Assembly (NCBI GenBank): GCA_022414725.1
Contig: CM039466.1
Location: 18,575,375 to 18,639,374, forward strand
DNA length: 64,000 bases
Reading direction: 5' to 3'
Source: Microglena sp. YARC
Taxonomy: Eukaryota; Chlorophyta; Chlorophyceae; Chlamydomonadales; Chlamydomonadaceae
This document shows positions 1 through 18,457 of the stretch, piece after piece (position 1 is the stretch's first letter; every line of letters begins with the position of its first letter). The notes beneath the pieces were generated by a model. That model was not told where the DNA came from. It did no database searches and saw nothing but the letters and a program-made list of their open reading frames with translations. The position numbers and the translations under genes are program-made.

Positions 1-560
1 TCCACCTCAACCTCTTCCTCCACCTCAACAATATCTTCCTCCACCTCAACAACCACTTCCTCCACCTCAACAACATCTTCCTCCACCTCAACAACCTCTT
101 CCTCCACCTCAACAACCTCTTTCTCCACCTCAACAACCTCTTCCTCCACCTCATCAACCTCTTCCTCCACATCAACAACCTCTTCCTCCACCTCAACAAC
201 CTCTTCCTCCACCTCAACAACCTCTTCCTCCACCTCAACCTCTTCCTCCACCTCAACAACCTCTTCCTCCACCTCATCCTCTTCCTCCACCTCAACAACC
301 TCTTCCTCCACCTCCACCTCTTCCTCCACCTCAACAACCTCTTCCTCTTCCTCCACCTCAACCTCTTCCTCCACCTCAACAACCTCTTCCTCCACCTCAC
401 CCTCTTCCTCCACCTCAACAACCTCTTCTTCTTCCTCAACCTCAACCTCTTTCTCCACCTCAACAACCTCTTCCTCTTCCTCCACCTCAACCTCTTCCCC
501 CACTTATCAACCTCGTTTGGGATTATCCCTTCCTCTTTTCACTTATAAACCTCAACCTCT
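1..560. repeat. CCTCAAC/TTCCTCCA minisatellite
   Basis: Short-period tandem repeat built on ttcctccacctcaacaacc, with units of about 15-21 bp that vary by losing or gaining the caacaa part. It lies in the intron upstream of the first visible exon of the reductase gene. It decays near 490-560, where single-copy sequence begins. Some frames are open and would be Ser/Thr rich, but nothing suggests translation. Confidence 0.9.
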
Positions 561-599
561 TTGGAGTGCCCTACTGCCCGATGTGACCTGAAAGCATCT

Positions 600-9483
<8,884 letters not shown>

Positions 9484-9797
9484 TCCAGCCAATAAGCATT
9501 GCCTTGCCATCATGAACAAAAAGGAGATCTCTCATGATTTGAGGACAGAACGAGTCTGCATCTCCCTGTCCTGCCGTGTCCACAAGCACGGGTTCAGACC
9601 CCAGAAGTCGAGATCTGGAGAGCTTCTTGAATGCGTGACTTGTCACCGACACATTTTATAAGATTCGGTGGCACGTGTCTCTCGGTCTGGGTCTGGGTCT
9701 GGGTTCTCATTAACAAAAGGGATATCTGTCATGATTTGAGGACAGACCATAAAAGGATGGATCAAGTCGCCATCTTGTGGCCGCCATAGACTTGTAA

Positions 9798-10735
9798 TGT
9801 GGCCAACCAGCTCTGCCTTAGTCATGTCATGGGGCCAACCAGCTCTGCCTTAGTCATGGCATGTGGCCAACCAGCTCAGCATTAGTCATGTCATGTGGCC
9901 AACCAGCTCTGCCTTAGTGATGCCATGTGGCCAACCAGCTCTGACTCAGTCATGTCATGTGGCCAACCAGCTCTGACTTAGTCATGTCATGTGGCCAAAC
10001 AGCTATGCCTTAGTCATGTCATGTGGCCAACCAGCTATGCCTTAGTCATGTCATGTGGCTTACCAGCTATGCCTCAGTCATGTCATGTGGCCGACCAGCT
10101 CTGCATTAGTCATGTCATGTGGCCAACCAGCTCTGCCTTAGTCATGTCATGTGGCCAACCAGCTCTGCCTTAGTCATGACATGTGGCCAACCAGCTCAGC
10201 ATTAGTCATGTCATGGGGCCAACCAGCTCTGCCTTAGTCATGTCATGGGGCCAACCAGCTCTGCATTAGTCATGGCATGTGGCCAACCAGCTCTGCCTTA
10301 GTCATGTCACGTGGCCAACCAGCTCTGCCTTAGTCATGTCATGTGGCCAACCAGCTATGCCTTAGTCATGTCCTGTAGCCAACCAGCTCTGCCTTAGTCA
10401 TGTCACGTGGCCAACCAGCTCTGCCTTAGTGATGTCATGTGGCAAACCAGCTCTGCCTTAGTCATGTCATGTGGCCAACCAGCTCTGCCTTAGTCATGTC
10501 ACGTGGCCAACCAGCTCTGCCTTAGTGATGTCATGTGGCCAACCAGCTCTGCCTTAGTCATGTCATGTGGTTAATCGGCTCTGCCTTAGTCATGTCCTGT
10601 AGCCAACCAGCTCTGCCTTAGTCATGTCATGTGGCCAACCAGCTCTGCCTTAGTGATGTCATGTGGCCAACCAGCTCTGCCTTAGTCATGTCATGTGGCC
10701 AACCAGCGCTAGCTGCCTTAGTTATGTCGTTTGTA
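9798..10735. repeat. 32-bp minisatellite, about 29 units
   Basis: Head-to-tail units of 32 bp with core gtggccaaccagctctgcct followed by tagtcatgtcat. Variation is mostly single substitutions (ggggcc for gtggcc, cacgtgg for catgtgg, agcatt for gcctta). There are no unique spacers and no cas genes, so it is not a CRISPR array. It lies just downstream of the fabG stop codon. Confidence 0.95.
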
Positions 10736-10739
10736 TCCC

Positions 10740-11480
10740 CTTGGAAACTGTAAATTGATATGTGCATATATATGGCTGAACAATTGCCCTGTATACCTAG
10801 TATTATTAGGGAATCCCAAAATTATCAAGCAATAAAGTTTACCATATCGTAAGATATATTGAACGACATGTTCATATATCTTATGATATTGTACGATTGT
10901 AATATAATATTCTTGATATATATATCATACGATATCGTCCTTGACAACCATAGTTATTATAGATGCTGATTTGTCCCTTTTCTATAACTCCAGCTCTTCC
11001 AAGAATTGGACCAACAAGACTTGTGTATCATGAAATCGTATACGATCGAACAATATGTAATTGTATTTGGTTGGGAATACAAGCAGAGATTAGATTGCTC
11101 ATGCTCGCAGCATGTTGATATGGTGTAGCATGGTCACATCCCTTGTATTGTTTACTTTTCCTTCACATTTCCCCTCATTTTTTTCCTGCCTGTTTTTCCC
11201 GCCCCTAATTACGAGTTACTTAGATCGTGAGTAGTTGTCTTTGTTTATCAATGAATGTATGAAGATATTGGATCTAATTTATTTTGATAATAATGCTTTA
11301 ATGTGATTTGATTGTGTTACAGCCGAAGACAGCGAGCAGCCTTACAGGCTGGAGCCATGTAACCAAGTCCAACTTCAATGGTTTAGAAGTGGGACGGATC
11401 TCTCAGATCTCTTCCGATAGAAAAGAGTATATCACCAGGTTCAACAACGAACTGCCGAGGGGCGACGCGACTACCGGAAC
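10740..11480. other. AT-rich intergenic stretch, no gene seen
   Basis: Diverged AT-rich sequence with repeated atatatcttacgat / cgtaagatatat motifs that are partly palindromic (10840-10945). Around 11323-11375 there is a copy of the cagacggtgagcagcc-type dispersed repeat also seen at 12750, 38935, 39020, 39115 and 41640. No gene is supported. Confidence 0.6.
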
Positions 11481-11482
11481 TG

Positions 11483-11632
11483 CATGTATTTTTTACAGTC
11501 CAGGGGAAGCCAAATAGGATGAATGGACTTGCACAACCTCCAAAGCAAGAAAAGCAGTTATAAGAAACAAGCACTGGTGAACTGAACCCCCAGAATCGTA
11601 AACGATGGGGGGCCGGAGTTCGTGCTAAGCAG
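11483..11632. repeat. Dispersed ACAGTCCAGGGG repeat, copy 1
   Basis: Segment of about 150 bp running from tttacagtccaggggaagcc through gaactgaaccccc to gagttcgtgct. Better-preserved copies lie at 21417-21580, 43640-43800 (reverse), 57931-58095, and a truncated one at 24489-24545. The typical start is tatgttacagtccagggg. The 43640 and 57931 copies lie near the 3' sides of family members 2 and 4. Confidence 0.7.
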
Positions 11633-11825
11633 ACTAACTGAACATTTCATGTTACATTTATTAATAATTGTGGCAAGATGTTTCCATTCTCAACATGAAT
11701 CAGGGTTCATTCACATTATTCTTGTATTAGAGTCACCGACAACCAAATCATGATCTATTCCTAATTGATCAAAAAGCCAATTCCATACCTCGAAGTAAAG
11801 AGGACCTTCGGTACTACAGCGCTGT

Positions 11826-12085
11826 TTTTCTTTTCGGCTACACTTAGCGGCTTCTAGGATAGGCAGATCCCCTGTCTGGCTATTCAGCTACACCCAAAGA
11901 GCAGACTACAGGCAGAAAGACTATGGAATCAAACCAAACCTAACACAAAGCAACCTATTGCACTTGGAAGCTGACCCCATCAGCTTTTCATCAGCTGTCC
12001 AGCCCTGCTCAAGTATTTGGGCTAGGCCCAACGCCTGGCTCACGGAGCTGCCAATCCAAGCGGCAGCTACGATTTGCCAAAAAAA
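11826..12085. mobile_element. Diverged hAT-like MITE (degenerate copy)
   Basis: Left end cttttcggctacacttagc then ggcttctaggat, an internal ttggaagctgac block, and a right end near ggagctgcc / cggcagctacg match the approximately 200-bp family best seen at 48522-48723. It is internally expanded, and no target duplication is visible. Confidence 0.55.
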
Positions 12086-12494
12086 AAGACAGTGGTGTAC
12101 TGGTGCACAGGACGTAAGCCCCGTCAGTCAACATCTGTGTCTCCAGAAAGACAAACGGTGGCCGGTGGGGTAAAGAGCAGGGTGCTCTATTTTGTCAAAT
12201 TGGTCAGCGCTCAAAGCGCACAAACGTCAATTTGGTCAGCGCTTTGTAGTGCAAAAAGCGCAAAAACTGCGCGCTGCGCCCACAGGGGGTTAAAAAGACT
12301 GTGCGTAACATGCAGAGGGGCTCAAAACGTGTGCCGCGCGCGCATTGTATTACTCTGAACCTCACACCTCATAACCAGGTGATTCCTTTATGTATTTATA
12401 GAACGTAAGCCCCAACATACATCAACAACCGTGTAGCTGCAAAGCGATACAGCAGGAATCTGTAAAAATCTTTTGATTGCAGTCTGTACCCAAG

Positions 12495-12700
12495 TAATGA
12501 TAACGCCTGATGGGGCGTGGTATGAAGGGAACCCGTTGTACGCGGGTAGAGAACAGTCTACCACCTCAACTGGACAAGCTACCATCGCCGTTGACAGCGC
12601 CCCGCAACGCTCAGGGTGACCGTAGGGGGAATCGAACCCCCGACCCTTATTCGTTTCAGCAATTTGGTGTACCACTAGACCAATGCATATCACTGAAACG
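12495..12700 (-). mobile_element. tRNA-derived SINE, copy 2 (best preserved)
   Basis: On the minus strand, attggtctagtggtacacc is a good A box. Some 35-40 bp further, gggggttcgattccccc forms a perfect T-arm-like B box. The tail matches copy 1 (plus-strand taatgataacgcctg at 12495). It does not fold as a full tRNA: the acceptor ends do not pair and the anticodon arm is poor. A SINE is therefore a better call than a tRNA gene. Confidence 0.8.
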
Positions 12701-12988
12701 GGCTTTACTCAAGAGTGTGGTGAAGCAGTGTTTAGACTGCCGACGTTCAGTCAGCCCGCAGACGGTGAGCAGCCTAAAGGCTGATATACTGTACCATGTC
12801 ACCAAATCAACCTACCTAGTAACTCTCTACTGACTCCTGGTGGTAATCATGGGTCAGTCATCCGCATCCCCTAAGTGGCTGGCAGGCTAGCCCATGAGCA
12901 TGGCCCATGAGCATTTCCTGAGTGGCTAGCAGGCTAAGCCATGAGCTACCACAAGACTTCTAGCAAATAAACATGCATCCTGAGAGGC

Positions 12989-13192
12989 AGGGCTTTCATT
13001 TTTGGTGTTCAGCAGCAGCTTCTAGGCAGCCCTCTTAGACTGCCACTGGGCCAAATCCAAAAGATTCTAGGAGCAATGGAAAGCTGACAATATCAGCTCC
13101 CTGGTGCACTAGGTTATTTAAGGTTTGGATGAAGAGAGAGGCTGTGGAGCTGCCTAGAAGCTGCTGCATGTAGCTGAAGATAAAAGCTATGA
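12989..13192. mobile_element. hAT-like MITE with 8-bp target duplication
   Basis: About 204 bp with imperfect terminal inverted repeats (agcagcttctaggcagc near the left, gctgcctagaagctgctg near the right). It is flanked by tgagaggc at 12981-12988 and again at 13193-13200. No coding capacity. Same family as 48522-48723. Confidence 0.8.
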
Positions 13193-13207
13193 TGAGAGGC
13201 TTAGGTA

Positions 13208-13540
13208 CCTACCAAAAAGGGTCCAGTTTAAGCGCGTCATGTTTTGGCCTGAGAACACGCTTATCGTTTATATAACGATTCGGCTCTACAACGATTCGGC
13301 TCTACGACGAGTAAACTCAGATCCCCAAAAGCTCAAAACCATGTTACTTACCAACATAAACTCCCCCTCGTGACTCCATGGCGAGTTAACAGATAAACCC
13401 ACTGGATTAGCCCTAAACCCAATTCAACACTAGATAAACCACCTGCCGTGTTTTAAATTCCCCCCAAACGGATTACAACAAGCTCACGACAGGCTTATAA
13501 ACTTAAGCGTGGTGGCTTAAACTGGACCTTTTTTGGTAGG
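13208..13540. mobile_element. MITE with CCTACCAAAAAGG termini
   Basis: A 333-bp element with inverted ends: left cctaccaaaaagggtccagt, right actggaccttttttggtagg. The match continues inward as ttaagc / gcttaa. It lies 8 bp from the target duplication of the preceding MITE. The interior repeats acgattcggctctac. No clear target-site duplication could be read. Confidence 0.75.
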
Positions 13541-13559
13541 GGGTGATGAAAATACCAGT

Positions 13560-14590
13560 GTTTCATTTTTCGACGACGCGTCGCCATTCCGTCGCCATTC
13601 CGTAGAATGCTACACCCCCCGGACCCCTCGATATCGGGACGCGCTGCCCCCCGACCCCCCCAGGCTCTGCGCTTCGCGCTCCGCCATGCTATGACTACGC
13701 AACTATCCTGAAATCAGGGTTGAGTAGCCCAAGCAGCTACTCAACCTGGACTACAGAAATCTGAAATAAAAAACACTGGAAGATACGCGCTTCAGGCTGG
13801 ATGCAGCCAGATAGCCCAATAGGGGAGCCCAAGAGGGGACCAGAATCCACCAAAAGGAAAGTTCAGTACACCAAATTCTGTATTCAGGAGTGTTCTGGAG
13901 CTGTGCCTATCCTTCATATATTTAATCTTTTCTACTACTACAGATGGTGATCATCCCAAAGTGAGCTCAAAACACATGGTCGTCACTGTCATGTTCATCC
14001 CAGTGCTTGAGTTGGACCTGGGTGCAGCCAGATAGCCCCAAAAGGACTTGATCAGGATCCAATACCATGTGAGCTCATTGGCACTCAAGTCAATGTCAAG
14101 AACTAACAGCGCATCCTGCTTCTCCGTCCCCCCCCCCCCCCCCCCCCCCATCTCCCCCCTCCCCGTAGGCTGCTGCAGCCCTTTTCCCATGCAAACCCCT
14201 ACCCTACCCCAAGCCACCCCACCCCAAAGCACATGGGTGTCACTGGCACGCTCTCTCTTGTGTTTGACATAGCAGAGTGGGAAGCCAATGAAATAATCAG
14301 ATTGTATGTTGGTCTAGGTGCTCTAGGTGCTCTAGACCAGGAGGCTCACTGGGTAAGGAGGTGGGGGCAGGAAATTTCACTTAGGCTGCTAAACCTCTCC
14401 TCCCGTACCAACCCCTACCCTACCCCACCCCAAAGCACGTGAGTGTCACTGGCACGCTCTCCCTAGTGCTTAAAATAGCAAAGTGGGAAGCCAATGAAAT
14501 AATCAGATTGTATGTTGGTCTAGCTGCTCTAGGTGCTCTACATCAGGAAGCTCACTGCTGGATGGGTAAGGAGGTGGTGGCAGGAAATTC
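13560..14590. repeat. Low-copy repeats including a 208-bp direct duplication
   Basis: 13560-13740 is a fragment of the gcgctccg-rich dispersed repeat. About 14228-14435 and 14436-14590 are two direct copies of about 208 bp starting agcacatgggtgtcactggc, with the shared gaagccaatgaaataatc. A related third fragment lies around 13965-14100. A C-run sits at 14130-14150. No gene supported. Confidence 0.7.
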
Positions 14591-14768
14591 GTCAGCAGCA
14601 TGGTGATAGAGAGATACATGCAACAAGGCCATACCGCTCGGCATCGGATGCATGGTGTGTGTGGCTCCAGATGCCCTAGACCAAGATTAATGTATGCCCT
14701 TCGTTCCCCTTCACCACCTATGGCCACATGCATGACTCTCCAATCCACCACATGTACCTGCCAGCCAC

Positions 14769-16830
14769 TCATATCCGAGTCAGCAATAGCTGCACCTCAA
14801 TGTGGCCATTTGCTGAAGCTAAACGATAAGCTAAGCCATCCCGGCAGTTAGCATGGGCAGCATGATATGGGGCATCAAGCAGCATGCGCACTACCTCAGT
14901 GTGGCCCTCCTCTGCTGCTAGCACAAGTGCCCTTCCACCCTGGCAGTCTGCATGGGCAGCATGATGTGGGGCATCAAGCAGCATGCGCACTACCTCACTA
15001 TAGCCTTGCTTTGCTGCTGTCAGAAGTGCCAAGCCACTCTGGCAGTCAGCATGCGCAGCATGATATGGGGCATCGAGCCTAGCAGCATGCGCACTACCTC
15101 AGTGTGGCCCTTCTCTGCTGCTAGCACAAGTACCCTTCCATCCTGGCAGTCTGCATGGGCAGCATGATGTGGGGCATCAAGCAGCATGCGCACTACCTCA
15201 CTATGGCCTTGCTTTGCTGCTATCAGAAGTGCCAAGCCATTCTGGCAGTCTGCATGCGCAGCATGATATGGGGCATCAAGCAGCATGCGCACTACCTCAG
15301 TGTGGCCCGTCTCTGCTGCTAGCACAAGTGCCCTTCCATCCCGGCAGTCTGCATGAGCAGCATGAAGTGGGGCATCAAGCAGTATACGCACAACCTCATT
15401 GTGACCATGCGGTGCTAAGTGCCGCACCATCTTGGTAGTCAGCATGGGCAGCATGCTGTGGGGCATCAAGCAGCACACGCACTACTTCTTTGTGCCCTTT
15501 ATATGCTGCTAGCAAAAATATATATCCTTGTTGGCAGTTAGCATGGACAGCATGGTGTGGGGCATCAAGCAGCTTGCGCACTATCGCACTATGGCCTTTC
15601 AGTGCTTCATTCAGAAGTGCCATTCCATCTTGGCAATCCGCATGGGCAGCATGCTGAGGGGCATTAAGTAGCATGCGCACTATCTCCATGTGGCCCACCC
15701 CTGCTGCATCCATAAGTGCCAGTCCTCATTGACAGTCTGCATGGGCAGCATGCTGTGGGGCATGTAGCAGCATGTGCACAACCTCACTGTGGCCCATCAG
15801 TGCTGCTCCTATGAGTGGGCGTGAATTTTGGCAATCAGCATGGGCTGCATGCTGCGAGGCATCAAGAAGCATGTGCACAACCTCAGCTTGGCCAGTCATT
15901 GCTGTTAGCGCAAGTGCATTTCCATCTTGACAGTCAGCACGGGCAGCATGCTGTGGTGCATCCAGCAGCATTCGCACTACCTCGTTTTGGCCAGCAAATG
16001 CTGCCATAACAAGTGCCGTTCCAAATTGGCTGTCTGCATGGGCAGCATGCAGTGGTGCATTCAGCAGCATGCGCACCACCTCAATGTGGCCATTATGTCC
16101 TGCTCGATTAAGTGCCCGACAATCTTGGCAGTCAGCATGAGCAGCATGCTCTGGTGCATTCAGCAGCATGCGCACCACCCTAATGTGGCCATCCTCTGCT
16201 GCTACCACAAGTGCCAGTCCATCTCGGCAGTCAGCATGGGCAGCATGCTCTGGTGCATTCAGGAGCGTGCGCACCACCTCAATGTGGCCATCCTCTGCTG
16301 CTACCACAAGTGCCATTCCATCTCGGCAGTTAGCATGGGCAGCATGCTGCGGGGCATCAAGAAGCATGCACACTACCTCAATATGGCCATGTCTTGAAGC
16401 TGCCACAAGTAAGTGCTTGACCTCTTGGCAGTCAGCACCCTGCCCATGCTGTGGGGCATGAATCAGATACCTGACTAAGTCTGCTTGCCCACTCTGGGCC
16501 ACCAAGACCAGAGCTTCTTCAGACTCGTCCAAGGATGCAGACCTGGAAACTAGATCAAGAGCCACATCTAACTTGTTATGCTGCAGAGCACGACGGAGTA
16601 CGCTGACCATGTTGCCATTATATCTGAGGATCAACACCTCGGCAAGATGGCGCACCACGATAGAATGTCAGAAGCTGCAAATAGCGGATATGTCGCATGT
16701 CGGCGACTCAAGACTCAGGGCGCGCAACACCAGATCTGTAACGACTTCCGGAGGAAGATGAGGGAGATCCGGTATGGAGCAAGCAAGTTCTGGAGGCATC
16801 ACAAGCGCGTAAGGGAAGCGGACAAGTTCT
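14769..16830 (-). pseudogene. Ankyrin-repeat (possibly F-box) gene, disrupted
   Basis: About 18 consecutive 33-residue ankyrin repeats of the form GHxEVVRMLLDAPxHAAHAD followed by CQDGxAL..AAE. The usual ankyrin GADVN loop is replaced by APQHAAHADCQ. Reading from 16658 down, the frame is open to an in-frame TGA at 15726-15728 (CQ-stop-GLAL where CQDG is expected). It continues in the same frame to about 15400, shifts frame there, and shifts again near 15075, where a 5-bp insertion (gagcctag) breaks a DAP module. Upstream, the frame contains LPPEVVTDLVLRAL, a plausible F-box start, cut by a TGA at 16668-16670. Four independent breaks argue for a pseudogene. Sequencing errors are an alternative, but a clean 5-bp insertion is unlike a homopolymer error. 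Confidence 0.82.
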
Positions 16831-16839
16831 ATGCAGCGT

Positions 16840-18320
16840 CGCTTGCTGTTGAATTTAAATAGAAGAGTGTACCAACTGAAGAACAGATCCTGTTCAAGTA
16901 CAGTCGCTTGCGACGCTAAAAATTGGCGGAGAGTGATCGCGACGGAAGCGAGTTAGTTACGAGACCGTTAGCTGACGTGTCAGGCCGTGTCAGGCTTCGT
17001 CGCGGTCAGACGGATGCGGATGGATGGATAAACATGGGGGCTCCCGCCAAAAGATTGCGTCGTGAAAGCAAGACGACGAGGCTGGGATTTAGCCGACGAC
17101 ACATCATCAGGCACCACATCATTAGGTGTCTCGAACTGAAGTCGTGGCCGAAGCCAGGGGTTACAACCTCGGAGCTTTAGGCGGATGAGTTTGCGAAAGT
17201 TCTCACCCCGTGCTGCCTACTCACTGAACTCTCATCAATCTTACGCCGAGTTTTTACCTCTCTGTTTTTTTTACCGCCCCTCCATGGGTAGCGACTTCGG
17301 TACACCAGGCGTACTGCCGGGCAAAACGGGCGAGCAAAACGGGTGCGCAAAACGGGTGCGCTGCAGGCCCTCAGGTAAGGGTTCGATGCAAAGTTGCCTG
17401 CGCCCCCTCACCCCATCTCGGGCCCTGATCTCGGCCCCCTTCCCACCTCCTCCCCTTTCCAGTTCCCAGTTTCCCGCCCCCTGCTACTGGAGTGTGCCAG
17501 TATACTTTAGGTTGGCGAGATTCTGACCCAAGGCTTTGGTGTCTCAATGTAAAGTTGAACTATCAGCACCCTCCGGTAGCCTCTTACTATCCTTCATTCC
17601 CTAGAAGCTTTCCCTAACTTGACTTCCCTGCGGATCGTGCGTAGAAAATAGAAGATCACCAGGCTCACCTGTCGTGCGTCGGAAAGAAAACAGAGCTAAC
17701 ATGGATTTTGCAAGAAAGAAAGGAAGCTGTTTGCATCATTGGGCCGATATTTTTCAAAGTTCCAAGGTTGCGAGTATCTCCCCCCTTGCTCCCCGCTTCT
17801 CAAGCGCCTGCGCCTGGAGCTAGCATGCTCCATGCAGCAGCTAGGATTGATTAGATTCACTGCTGCCGGAGGTTGCCAGCGTCATCTCACTAACCCCTCT
17901 CACACTTGTCACTCTTCCATAAGGCGCTTGACAGGGGGATTTAACCGCATGTATAGAAATCCCAACCACTTTTCCTTCATTTCCTGGCGGAATACAAACC
18001 GTTCGCCAACAGAATTTCGACAATTCCCAGAGTTATTCCATAGGTCTGCCGTCCAGGTGAGGGCCGACCAACAAGTGATCGAAGCCGGTGATCTGGACGG
18101 GTGCGGGTGACTGACAGGCAATCTGATGAAACTCATCCAACAGTTCGTTCTGTTCCCTTGTTCCTGCGGTCTTTTGCCCTTCCCTTCGCCGATAATTCCG
18201 GAATCCTGCAATTTTTTAACCGCAGCAGCTGCGTCAACCTGGCTGGTGCTCGAAATTCGAATCTTCGGATGGTTTGGTGATCAGAAGTCCCAAACCCTTC
18301 CCCAGGATAGGGGCATAGAA
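16840..18320. other. Intergenic DNA, no convincing gene
   Basis: About 1.5 kb between the ankyrin pseudogene and the promoter of family member 1. Short open frames exist on both strands, but none shows a family motif or consistent splice signals. The stretch caaaacgggtgcg is duplicated at 17334-17362. From about 18200, homology to the upstream regions of the other family members begins (gctgcgtcaacctggctggtgctcgaaattcga region). Confidence 0.5.
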
Positions 18321-18321
18321 A

Positions 18322-18380
18322 GATGTGAAATCCGTCGATAGCTTTAAAACCCAGGAGTTGCTGAATGAGAGCGAAGCGAA
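18322..18380 (+). promoter_or_regulatory. Conserved promoter block of family member 1
   Basis: Contains gtcgatagctttaaaac followed by gaatgagagcga. The same block, read on the minus strand, sits upstream of the other three members as atcgatagctttataac or atcgataggtttataat plus caatgtgagcga. The TATA-like tttaaaa at 18343-18349 is about 110 bp before the ATG at 18458, close to the spacing in the paralogs. Confidence 0.65.
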
Positions 18381-18457
18381 ATAAATAGTCCCGTCGATCA
18401 AGTTGCCAAGAAGGATATTCAAGATTTGAAGCAAGGGAATAGCGGAAAACTTAGACA

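Noticed and set aside
9798..10735. Regular 32-bp repeat that could be taken for a CRISPR array
   Set aside because: Units are directly adjacent with no spacers, the setting is eukaryotic, and no cas genes are present.
12620..12690. Possible functional tRNA gene on the minus strand
   Set aside because: A and B boxes are good, but acceptor ends do not pair, the anticodon arm is weak, and two further copies share non-tRNA tails. A SINE is the better call.
15815..16461. Plus-strand frames with MWCIQQHAHHLN-type repeats
   Set aside because: They are antisense to the ankyrin array; the minus strand encodes clear 33-residue ankyrin repeats.
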